From: Tetrahymena elliotti 4EA | Taxonomy: Eukaryota > Ciliophora > Oligohymenophorea > Hymenostomatida > Tetrahymenidae | DNA: 64,000 nucleotides | NCBI GenBank assembly: GCA_000231825.2 | Contig: JH720344.1 | Span: forward strand, 163,169 to 227,168 | Direction of reading: 5' to 3' | Part shown: piece by piece, positions 35,081 through 45,744 of the stretch | Layout of the letters: the number at the start of each line of letters is the position of its first letter | How positions within the stretch are numbered: position 1 is the stretch's first letter | Made by a program: the position numbers and the translations under genes | Notes under the pieces: model-generated | Told to the model about the DNA's origin: nothing | Seen by the model: only the letters and a program-made list of their open reading frames with translations | Database searches by the model: none

Positions 35081-38000
35081 TCATTTACAATTACTACTAA
35101 TGTTAGTTTCTATTTTCCTAATGATGAAAATAAGCGCTTCTAAAATACTCTGAAGATTAGTTGGTTTTGAAAGAAAACTGTCAGATCCGAGATCAAGATA
35201 TCTCTTTTTATCTGTATAGGATGTGCAAGTTATAATAGTTAAAGGTTTTATTTCTTTTCTTTTGATGAGAGCTTGAATTTCTTATATTGTTTCTGGACCA
35301 TCTTTTATTGGCATATTTGAGTCCATAAATACAGCATCAAAAGGTTTCAAGTCTTAATTAGATTGTTTAATTCTTTAAAGTGCTTGATCCCCATTAAATG
35401 CCACTGTGAGTTCAATAAATTTTTCGTATTCTTTCAAGAAGTTTTTAAGCATTACAACACTAAACAATTCATCTTCTGCATAAAGTAGCCTTAACTTGCG
35501 ATTTGGGAGAACCTTCATTGTCAAGTCTTTAAATTCTCTTGATTTCTTTTTGATATTTTATTGAATAGTGCTTTAATTAATTGTCTCTATATTATCATAA
35601 ATCACATGACTGTCATCAAGTTAATGCTAGATAGGACGATGAATTGAGCATTGTTACTAGTAAATATCATATTAGTTCTAATTTTATTGATCTAAGAAAT
35701 CATAGTTTTAAATAACACTGTCTATTTAATGTTAGTTTATTAAAATTCCTTTTTTTTTAACTGGTGTTACCATTTGAAATTCTTTTTATTCAGAAATAGA
35801 TTTTATATCAATTGAATCACTTGATGGTATATCTTCATTTAAAATTATTGAATTCTTTTCTTTTAGTACATGAGAAGAAGGTTTAAACTAAAGGATCTGC
35901 TAAGGGAAATCTTCTTAAAATTAAAAGGGTTCTGTTAGTGACTACATCTGAGGAATATTTACTAGTTAGACAAGGGTTTTAGGTTTCATTTGAGAATTCA
36001 TGTACTCGAAATTAATTTTTTATTTGTTATATTCTGCGCGAGTGCCTTCCTAGAACTCATTTTCTGAGGATGAAGAGAGTGTTTCATTTGATAAGTGGTT
36101 GGTAAATAATAAATTACTGTTAACTGAAAACTCTCTTGTCTTTGGAAATTACACTCTTGAAATAGAAGCATAAGTTTTATTATAGAGAAAATTTTATTCA
36201 GTTTCATTATTAAGAGTTGTTAAATTTTGTTGTTCTGTTCTCTTTTATTGAACATCTTTTTCTTTTAACAATCTATCAGATAAATAATTTTAATCCAAGC
36301 TTGTATCTGTTTTCTAGCTATTTTATATTTTTTATTTGAATGGTAATTAATTGTTTGAATCAAGAGCTATTTTTTAACTTGAAAGAGATTTTTTATCATC
36401 TTTTAAGAGTATTGTTTTTTGCTGTTTATTTTTATCAATATTGTCAAGAAGGTATTTTGCTTCATCCATATTTTAGTTTTACACATTTTTCTTGTAATTT
36501 TATTACTGTTGTTGTTGTTATTAAGTATTTGTTGTCAGCTTTTTACCAACAAAAAATGAGTTTGCTTAGAATACATTAAATTGTTAGTTATTTTAGTCTA
36601 AAAGCCTGTAATGTGAAAATTAGCCATTATCGTTTTGATTTTATATTTGTGTGTCTGATTTATATTTTATTTACACAAATCCCCATTTTTTTACTTTTTC
36701 TCCTGGTATAGTTCCTATATATTAGGTCTAAAAATTTCCTTTGATAAATTGCTAATGTTTTTTATTTATTCCTCGTTCTTTACCTTCTATCTGTGGCTTA
36801 TCCTCTAAATTTTTCTCTTAGTTATAATTGGGTAAGGGTAAATTATATCCATCTTCAAAAAAATTATCTAAATTGTTTTTTGGATTTTCATTAGTTTAAG
36901 ATCGCAAAGAAAATTATTTCTAGAACTGAGAATTTTGTAAATCATTTTTGGATTGAATTTTATTAGAAAGTTTTGTTTCAGGAGTAATTGTAAATTTGCT
37001 AACTTCAATACTATTGGCTTCAATTTAATTTTAACCGTTTGAGTTCTTATTAGCTAAGGGTAGATTATTTTAAGGAAGATTATTGATGTTAATATTAGGT
37101 ACTATGTATTTCCTCTAATTGTTTTATTACATTGACAAGGGAGTATTAACTTATGAGTTAGACAATTTAGGTATTGCTTCTCGGAATTAGGAGTAATTAT
37201 TCTAAATAGTATTGTTCGTATTGGCATTATTGTTATTGCTATTAGGGTTATTATTGTAGTTGTTTTGGTTAAAAATATTGTTGATGTTATTTGCTCCTTG
37301 GAAATTATTATTTCCATTACTATTAGTATTATTATTCATGCTATTTGTTGCTATTTTTTTAAGAGAAAAAGAATTTAAATTAGGTGAATTCCCATTATAG
37401 TTAGTTTGTTAGTGATCATTTTAATAATAAAAAGGTTGGGGAGTATTCTGATTGCTTTAGTAAAGACCTTGAATGTTTTCGCTCTTATTTGTTCTTGCAA
37501 AAGATTAGTTATTTGCTAAAGAAGGACCTCTTCTCTTTTTAGATAAATCAAGGTTTTGATATATTTAGAACTTAAAGATTGATCCTTTTCCTTCAGTGCT
37601 CTCAACTTAAATCTCATTCATGGGTCCTAGCAAAGTCACTAGACATTTGGATATAAATAAGCCCAATCCAACTCCATGTTTGTTAATTTTATTTGTATCA
37701 AATGAACTATACATTTTAAATAAATTAGCCTAAACTGATGGAGGCATACCAATACCAGTATCAATTACAGAGAATTACAATGAGTTATACTATTAAGCTT
37801 CTTCATTAACAATATAATCTATTTCTAGCTTTACATAACCATCATAAGTAAATTTAAGAGCGTTACTTAATAAATTAATTAAAATTTATTTCAATCTAAT
37901 TTTATCAGAATTAAGATGGACTTGCTCCATCGGAACAGTTGATTTAACTTCAAAAGCAATACTTTTCGCATCTGATTAAATTTTCATTAGATTTTAAACA

Positions 38001-39502
38001 TCATTCACCACTTCGTAAAGCCTGAATGGACTTATGTTAATTCTTAGTGTTTAATTATTCATCTATGAATAGTCTTATATGTCATTAACAAGATGGTTAA
38101 GCATCCACACATTTTGCTCAACTTGATACAAATAATCGAATATTTAACTTTTTAAGTCATCGATGCGAACAGAATTCTACATTTCTGAAACTTATATTTG
38201 ATCCTCTTTAGGTACTTCTAATTTGTTTTCATGGACATTCTTTTCAGGAGCGTTTTTCTATTCTGAGCTTCCTCCCGCTTCAGTTGCATCTATGTCACTC
38301 TTGCTATTCTTACAGTTTGTTCCATTATTCTCATCCATTTTACTATACTTTTCTAAATTAACTGAATTTTAAATATTATTCTAGAACAGTCCTTCTTACT
38401 GTTTTTTAGTCTAAGCAAAAACGTTCTTTAAAAGACTTTGAATTAATTACAGCTAAGCAACCATACCATTTAGGGGAGTTTTAAAATCATGGGAAACATT
38501 TGCAAGCAAGTCATCTTTGTATTTGTCTAGCTACTTAAGTCTTTGATTAGTAACTCTCTATGATATATCATTTAGGATTACTATTAAGCTATCACTCTAT
38601 TCCTACTATCCCCAAGTGCATGTACTAATTTATATGTCGAAATACATGTTCTAATCTTGATTTTAGAAAAAACATCCAGGAAAAACAAATTTGTCAAGAT
38701 GATCGTAATTTCCTTATCCGTAAGTCTCTGGTTATGAATCATCTAAATTATCTAAATTAATGTCACCACCATTCATCAAATCGTTAGTAGGTTGCAGCTG
38801 CTTGTGTCTCATTTTCATAATTTCCTTAATCTTATCATATAACGTCATTTTTTTACCATCATGTATAACTTCTATTCTTTCTATAACTTTTCTTTAATAA
38901 TCTCTTTCATCATAATTCTTAAAAGTTTTGACAAAATAATTATTGAAAAAAGGAAAAACTAATCCAGATTATTCAGAAGAGCTAGATGGAGTTCTGCTTT
39001 ATTAATTTGATTTTTTAATTTATAATTGCTTGCTTAGGCCATGAAGAATTGAATTTTTATTTTAAAGATGATTAGTAAATTAATTGTTTCCATCTAAGCT
39101 TTTATCTTATTCTGTTGGCTCAAAATGAAATTGATCTCTTTTGCTATCATTTTATTTAGTTTAAGATATTTTTTACTCCTAGGCATTCATGTTACGAGCC
39201 AATTTATTGGAAGCTTCAAGATAAGGAGTTTCTTATTGAATTCTGTCCTAATCATTAGGTGGAATTGATGAAAATATGTTTAAATTTAAATTTTGCTATT
39301 TATTTAAGGGAACCAATTCCTGCTTATTATTTTAATTATTCAAGTTGCTGAATGCGCTCAATACTCCGCTTATTCCTGGTTTTTCCTAAGAAGTATTCTT
39401 GAATTGATTTTAATTTTCCTTTCTTGTCTATTCTGAGTTACAGACCTAATTTAATAAATTAAAATTTTTCTTTTTAGATCTATTATGTTTATAATAAAAC
39501 AT
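35081..39502 (-). CDS. Hybrid histidine kinase, catalytic and receiver part
   Basis: Unbroken 1,473-codon minus frame, ATG at 39502, TGA at 35083-35081. A PAS-like segment precedes the HisKA H-box LLANVSHDFKTPLNG with phospho-acceptor His338. The ATPase has an N-box (KIRLKQILINLLSNALKF, Asn547), G1 box (DTGIGMP, Asp581) and G2 box (HGVGLGLFISK). A Gln/Asn-rich linker of about 600 residues (~690-1310) follows. The C-terminal receiver shows Glu1343/Asp1344, phospho-acceptor Asp1394 in VFMDSNMPIKDG, a Thr/Ser switch (ITCTSYT) and Lys1446 in FLSKPT. All key residues of an autophosphorylating kinase with internal phosphotransfer are present. The frame just upstream holds a membrane sensor in the same orientation, so the true protein is probably longer and the ATG at 39502 may be internal. 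Confidence 0.9.
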
Positions 39503-39925
39503 TCTAGTTAAATAATTGATTAATTCATTCAAGTGTATTTTGAATGGTTAGAAAATTGCTAATTTTTTTACAACGCTAGAATACACTAAAATTGTTCATT
39601 CTAATTTTTTTAACATAGCCACTAACCATTCAATATATTATGATATTCAAATAATCATACAAAATTCTTATTAATTAAAAATATAAGTAACTAATATCAA
39701 TTTTATTGAGAAAAAACTTGGAATAAATTATTTTTTTTATCTTTGAAAAAATTGAAAATGCGTTATGCCTGTGAAATTTCATATTAGTATTACTACATAC
39801 AATACTCGAAAATAAAATTTATCTTTCAAGTATTTGTTCTTGAACGTATTAATTACTTTTAATACATTCTTGTAAATTTAAAAAAATTAAAATAGATTGA
39901 ATTTGATCAATTTCTGTATAAATAC
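39503..39925 (-). other. Probable intron of the histidine kinase gene
   Basis: AT-rich, with several TGA codons in the kinase frame, lying between the kinase exon and the linker exon (39926-40270). The kinase frame stays open upstream to about 39595 and reads plausibly (IHLNELINYLTRMFYY), so part of this may be exon. Donor GTATTT at 39925 or GTTAGG at 39931 and several AG acceptors near 39570-39600 are possible; the join could not be fixed. Confidence 0.45.
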
Positions 39926-40270
39926 CTAACCGCATTCTTCTTGAATCTATTCTGCAGCATCTATTATTACATTTTCCTATTTTTAGTTGTCATCATTCTT
40001 GTTTGATTTCTCTTCATACTGCCTATTAATTAAATCTTTTGTTATTTCTTTATTAATTACTTGGCAGTTAGGCTGGCTAATTTTCTCTGAAGAGTCTTCT
40101 TTATTAACTGACTGGTTTTAAAAATGCTTCTTACTCTAATCATTTTACAGTTAAAATAAGTTAAAATATTTATTATAGTAATCTTATCAAATAATCTATT
40201 CTTTTATTGCATAATCGCAATGTAAAATATTATCATGCTCTTGAATAGAGGAGATATTTAGAATTTAACA
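39926..40270 (-). CDS. Linker exon of the histidine kinase gene, with an in-frame TGA
   Basis: Minus-strand frame reading acidic, polar protein: SSIQEHDNILHCDYAIKEQ, then TGA at 40189-40187, then QDYYNKYFNLFQLQNDQSKK and EEKSNKNDDNQKQENVIIDA. The text on both sides of the TGA looks equally coding. It begins after TTTTTAG (acceptor at 40272-40271) in phase 0, matching a GTAAAT donor at 40703 after the membrane exon, and ends at a GTATTT donor. No GT lies in position to splice the TGA out. It is either a nonsense mutation, recoding, or a true stop with a separate gene beyond. Confidence 0.45.
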
Positions 40271-40703
40271 CTAAAAACTCAAGAGAAATAAGAAAATCCA
40301 AAACTTGAAAATGAATAATTTTAAGAAATTTAAAATATTTTTGAAATTTCTTTTGCAATTTATTTATTTTTTTAAAATATTTAAAGATTATTTTAACAAG
40401 AATAAAAATTTTGTATTTTTGTTAATTTTTTTTGGAAAATAGAAAAATTTATTTAGTGGAATTGAGATGTTGTTAAAATCTCTAGTCATAATAGATAGAT
40501 AGAGTATTTTAAGATATTTTATCTATAAATTGTTAAAAAGTCTAGTAATAATATAGATAGAGTATTTCTTTTTAAGATATTTTATCTATAAGAGATATTG
40601 ATTGATTGATTATTTGATTATTTCTTCCTTTTATTATTAAAATATTCTCTTTCTCTCGCAATTATCTTTACAAACTAATTCTCAAGATTAAAATAATATT
40701 TAC

Positions 40704-41858
40704 TTATACGTTGTTGCCCTGTGTGTTATTATCTTAATCTAAGTTAGAAGATTTCTGTTAAAAATATTTTTCTTATTGATTATTGTTTTCTTCATCTATA
40801 ACAATTTAGTTTTGATTTTACTAATTTTGAGACTTGCTATCTATTTCTACTGAGTTTAATTTCTGTTGAAAGGTTATATGGCTAGAGCTTTCCCTCTTTT
40901 TATCCTTTTAAAAATTAAAGAAAGTCTTGCTATATTTTCCATTATCTTTGCTGAAATTCTTAGCCCTTCTTTCTAGCATAGTAGGTTACTTCTTTTGCAT
41001 ATTTTTATCTAGTTAAAGATTTAAATTATCTAAACCGACTGCAACTATGCCTTTTTTAAGCTTTCTTGAAAGAGCAGTATTGCTATTTTGAGGTGTGACT
41101 TGAAATCCAGAAGAACTTGAATTAGATACACTCCCATAACTGACTACAAAAATACTATTTAAGATCTTTTCATCTAATATTTATTTCCAGCTTTAATGTT
41201 TTTTTTCATTAATAGTACTCTAGAAGTAATGATTTCTACCATTAACTTCTAGCTGAATAAGCATAAAAAGGCAGAATACAATCCAAATGACTCCAGTTAT
41301 GGTTAAATATGTAATACCTTCATAATAAATTTGAATTTATACCAAAGACATAATATAAATTGCAAGGATCATAACTATCTAAAATAATGTATTATTGACA
41401 CAAATCATATAGCCTAGGAGTTAAAAGGTATAGCGGATACCAATAAAAAGAGCATAATCAAAAAAACCATCTGTATCTTTGGGAATAATAGTAAGAAATA
41501 CAGATTTCATAACTGTATTAAATGTAGTAAAATCTAAAATAAATTATATCATCGATAGAGCTTTCATATAAGCTTCTTTTTGCTTGTAAATAGCAAAGAG
41601 TGTAAGGAGAATTAAGATCATTTGAACACCACGAATAATCCATAATTTATAAGTTGTATATATTAAATTGTATAAAAAAAGTCCACCAATAATAATTAAT
41701 AAAATCATTTAAGTCATGAAATAAACATTCTTTTTTGTTTCAAATTTATTTTGATTGTACTTCTCCTCAATTTCACTATCTTTAAATTTAAAATACCATC
41801 TACTACTGTATAGTCTCTCTGGTATTAATATTTAAATTATCTTATGGAAATTTTTCAT
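40704..41858 (-). CDS. Membrane sensor exon, probable N-terminal half of the histidine kinase
   Basis: 385 codons in one minus frame from an ATG at 41858 (MKNFHKIIQILIPERLYSSR) to a possible splice donor at 40703. About six hydrophobic segments: MILLIIIGGLFLYNLIYTTY, VQMILILLTLFAIY, a weaker one near FTTFNTVMKSVFLTII, IRYTFQLLGYMICV, LFQIVMILAIYIMSL and LTITGVIWIVFCLFMLIQL. After the last come QSWKQILDEKILNSIFVVSY and a Ser/Gln/Asn-rich linker. This arrangement (multi-pass sensor, linker, HisKA) is usual for ciliate hybrid kinases. Orientation and phase fit joining through the linker exon to the kinase frame. Without a splice the frame runs on to TGA at 40281 through non-coding-looking text. 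Confidence 0.55.
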
Positions 41859-41861
41859 CCC

Positions 41862-42264
41862 AACAAATTCTTTCTTCAATGTTAAATACTTTATTTTCTT
41901 TTGCCTTCAAGTCCTCCTTTTTAACTTCAAATCTATTTGATCTTCTTAATTCCAATTTATTTCAGTAGAATTTCTTCTTGTTTTATTTCTATATTAATGC
42001 AGAATAATAATCTTGCGATTTCAACCTATTTTCTTAGAAAGTTGAAAGATTTCTAAAATATTCTTGTATATAAAATCCTTATTCTCTAACCAATTGACTC
42101 TCAGATAAGTAATTCTATTAGTTTTAATTATTTATGAGCTTTTATGCCTTCTTAGTGGCCCTCTTTTTCCTATTCTAATTATATGAGCCCTTTAATAATG
42201 TTATTGCTTCGCTACTTAATGAACACTTTAGTTCTTTGATTTTGCTTTAACTTAATTAATTAAA
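41862..42264 (-). pseudogene. N-terminal cytoplasmic stretch upstream of the sensor exon, broken
   Basis: A charged coding-like frame begins after a polypyrimidine acceptor (TTTTTTGTTCAG, exon from 42264): IKELKCSLSSEAITLLKGSY, RKKRATKKAQKL, YIQEYFRNLSTFQENRLKSQ. It meets a TGA at 41964-41962 and continues as coding-like text (NRFEVKKEDLKAKENKVFNI, ICWDEKFPQDN). It is in a different frame from the membrane exon, so a frameshift lies near 41820. No GT donor is placed to remove the TGA. A first exon with the initiator Met is not identified. Confidence 0.4.
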
Positions 42265-43832
42265 CTGAACAAAAAACAAATATCAATTTTCTTTGTTTGT
42301 ATTATGTTATTAATAAAGTGGGCAGTACTGTATTTACTAATAAAACAATCTATGTATTTCTTTATTATTATTATTGTTAATACTTTTTGATATTCTCTTG
42401 GACTAATTAATTAATTGATCAAATTAATAGTAAAATATACTTCTTACTAACAATAACAAGCAAACAAACACCTTCAAATATATTTCTTTTCATTAAAGTA
42501 TTAATTGATAATAATCGTATCATTCATTCATTCCCAATATATAAATAAGTGTATCAATCACTCTTTATCTATCTGCCTATATAACTTATAGTTTTTTAAT
42601 TCTTAATTTTAATTAATAAATCTATTCATCTTTTATTTAAGAAATAGCTTTTAGTTTTATAAGTAATTTATTTTCATTTATTCAATCATTCATATTTCGT
42701 TTGATTCTTTTATTTTTAAATTAATTAACCATCCCATCCCATACATGAAATTTGTTCTATGATTTCTATACTATCCCTTAATCAAAGGTCAATCTAGAAA
42801 ATATTTTAATTATAAAATCCATTCAATTTTTTCTTTATTTACGTTAGTATTTATGACTATCAAGAAATTATATTATAAGGAGTCTATTAAAGTAGATTTC
42901 AACATGTATTTCTACATTAAAATATTAAAATATTTATTTTATGAATTTTTTTTGTAAGTACAAATAAAAGAAAAATATATTGATTTCGCCCTTATTGAAT
43001 CAAGCATCATTTTTACTAAAAAATAATTTGTAACAAGTTAATTTTTAAATATTTATCTGTAAGCAAATTTTAAGTAAATATTTTTTTTGCAAATTCACCC
43101 TTTTTGAGAGATTTAAAATCTCGATTTAATTTATATGTTTTTATTAAAAAATCAACTGAGTAACAAAGTCGTTTTTAATAAGCTTACAAATACTTTAATT
43201 CAGCAAAAAATTGATTCTAGCTTTAAAAATTTAAATAAGGCTAAAATTTATCAAAAGTTTTCAATCATTTAAGCGAAATTCTGTAATAATAATCAAAATT
43301 TGATTAATCAGTTTTAATTTATTCAAGCAAGTAAGTAACTAATGGAGTTTTTTAATAGAAGCCTCTTGTTCAAATTGTTTAAATTTAAACATTTTTAAAT
43401 CATTTTTCCTTTCAAAATGATTATATTTCAATTTATCTGTTTTATCCTTACTCTTTAATTACTTTAACTCCTATAAACATATTACAAATATATTTTTCCT
43501 ATTTCAAAAACTTAGATATATACTAACATTTTACTAATAATCCTCACAAAGAATTTGTTTTGTTTTTGTTTTTAAAAAGTAAATTATCCAGATCAATATA
43601 ATTTTATACCAAATATTTTTATGAATGAATGTACCAATTACTTATTTAACTTTTAAATTTATTAATTCATCAAGATTTTTAAAATATAAAAGATTTCACC
43701 ACAAATAATTATTAATTTATAGATATAGAAATTTATGTTAACATGAATAAAAAAATACAAACTTAATAAATTTATCTGATTATTTAAAAGAAAACAATTA
43801 TCAATACCTATTTCTAAATTCTTTTATTCCTT
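42265..43832. other. Intergenic
   Basis: AT-rich, possibly with an unplaced 5' exon of the minus-strand sensor kinase in its left part. Nothing supportable beyond that. Confidence 0.45.
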
Positions 43833-45015
43833 TCATTATTTTATATTTTGATCTTGCAATATTTACTGAATATCACCATTCAAACTTTATTATTATGTCA
43901 AATCATCAAAGATTAAATAAATATTGGAATTCTTCCCTTTCATATCATGGAGAAAGTATGTCTTTCAATGAGTGCTTACAGAATCTAATTTTTTAAAGAA
44001 AATGTAACCATAAAAAAGATGAGAGATAATATCAATATCTAACCTTGTAATTAAAACCTCTTTTTTATTTAAATAAATCTTATTCAAAACATTCAATAAA
44101 TCTCTTGATTAAAAAAAAATTGCCACTTCTTCAAACATTAATATTTAGTTTCCATTATATTTTTGGAAGTAAGATAAAATATTGATTTCCTTATTTTTCT
44201 CACTTACAAGCTTCTGAACTATTCTTAATGCTTAATAATTTTTTTATTTTTTTACATATAATGTTTGTAGAGATTTAAGAAGAGGACATGCTATTTTTAG
44301 TTTTTGTTATTAACTTGCTCGTTTTATTGCTTTTGATTTATTACAACTTTAATCAAATTTATAACAATTTTAAAAGACTCCTATTTATTTTGAATAAAAA
44401 ATCAACATCAATTTTAAGTTTATATTCCCAATATTTTAGCTTTTAAATTTCAACAAACTTAAAAATTCCATAAATTGTTAATCTTCAATTTTATTTAATA
44501 AAATTAATATTTTTTTGAAATATTTTATAATTTTGTTGTTGCCAATATTAGGAATATTCCCTTTTAATATCTAAGAAGATAAGCCTCAAGTTTTGTTTTG
44601 TGTTCATTAAATTTTTTTAAGAAGATACCATAAACTCTAGATTCGGCTCTCACAATATCCTATTTGGGAGTAATATTTCCATGTTCTTGTAATCAGGGTT
44701 TTGTTTTAAAAAATATTGTTATATTTTAAACAACTAATAATTCTTTAGGGCTAAAAATGAATTTCCCTTGTTAAGATCTTACAATTGTGTTATCATTTAC
44801 TTTTAAATTATATTAAATTAACAACACATTTAGAATCTATCTGTGTTTTAGTTGAGTTTTTGAAGTAATTCACAGTATTTTCATAGCTTGTAGGAAAAAT
44901 TCCTTCACTTTTATTCAAAGGCAAATCAAGTTAGTGATATTTAGTAGTTGAATAAGTAAAAATATTTCCTATACTTTAGACCTTACATTTACTATTAAGG
45001 ATTCATTTTTTCTTT
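43833..45015 (-). pseudogene. Decayed minus-strand gene, possibly Argonaute PAZ-related
   Basis: Coding-like minus text runs from about 45010 to 43833 in changing frames. First: YHQLDLPLNKSEGIFPTSYE, YFKNSTKTQIDS, FKSK, with a frameshift near 44797. Then SQQGKFIFSPKELLVV, TGA at 44695-44693, EHGNITPKQDIVRAESRVYG. Another frame shift lies near 44520. Then a 168-codon ORF with ATG at 44471 and TGA at 43967-43965 (NYQALRIVQKLVSEKNKEI, LMFEEVAIFFQSRDLLNVLN, ITRLDIDIISHLFYGYIFF), followed by more coding-like text. The first part resembles in spacing a PAZ domain ending in a PEL-like KELLVV, and the second the following Argonaute linker; this is a weak visual match only. The 168-aa ORF could be a gene of its own. 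Confidence 0.45.
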
Positions 45016-45084
45016 AATTAGATATTAATTTATATTTTCACTCATTTTTTAAGTGTATTTTTATTTAAGCATAAAAATTTTTTA
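45016..45084. other. Short intergenic region between diverging frames
   Basis: 70 bp between the decayed minus-strand gene and the small plus-strand ORF; could hold a shared promoter if both were ever expressed. Confidence 0.3.
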
Positions 45085-45261
45085 ATGGTTTATTATTTAT
45101 TTAATTTAAGAAAATTCTAACGTAAGTATTAGTTTTAAAATAAGAAATATTATTCATAAGAATCTTATAAGTCTTCTGAAAGTGATTTTAATGATGTAGA
45201 AGATTTTTATATTGAATTGAGTATTGATGAAGAAGACATTTAAGCTCTCTAATTAAGATGA
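45085..45261 (+). CDS. Small acidic ORF, 58 aa
   Basis: ATG at 45085 to TGA at 45259-45261. The N-terminal third is basic and aromatic (MVYYLFNLRKFQRKYQFQNK) and the rest acidic (SSESDFNDVEDFYIELSIDE, EDIQALQLR). Composition is clearly unlike the surrounding AT-rich DNA and unlike chance frames here, which are Ile/Asn/Lys-rich. No family recognised. It may be a complete small gene or the last exon of a larger one whose upstream exons are not seen. Confidence 0.4.
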
Positions 45262-45744
45262 ATTTTGATGATAAAGTAAATTATTTTTTATTTTTCTCTT
45301 TTAATTTTGTTTTTATATGAAAAACTTGCTGAGTTTAAATGTGTGGAGAGATTCTTTGAATAAAAAATAAATATCAAGTGTACCACTTCTAAAAAATTTT
45401 TTTAAATTCTTTTTACTTATTTTTTCTGGTATCTAACTTTTATTTAGGAAATAAAAAATATCTTTTTTTTAACATGAATGAATAAATCAACATATTTAAA
45501 ATTAAATAAAAATTTAATCTAATAGTTGAAGATAGATAAATAAGTTTTAATATTCATACAATATTTTTTTAAATATTTTTGCTGCAATATTTTCTTGAAA
45601 TTTATTACAAATTTTATGTATGGCCACCATTATTTTATTTAAAATAAAGTAATATCAGTCATTTCATTAAAAGCAATCATTATTTCAATAATTTGAGAAT
45701 GACAAATCAACTAATCTTTTTACTTTAGTTAGTTTTTATCTTAA
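45262..45744. other. Intergenic
   Basis: AT-rich, no gene seen; leads into the tandem repeat. Confidence 0.5.

Noticed and set aside
36340..37317. Short frames on both strands in the kinase linker
   Set aside because: Shadows of the Gln/Asn-rich linker of the histidine kinase.
43895..44185. Plus-strand 96-codon frame (MSNHQRLNKYW...)
   Set aside because: The minus strand over the same bases gives a longer and more protein-like frame that continues beyond it, so the plus frame is taken as a shadow.
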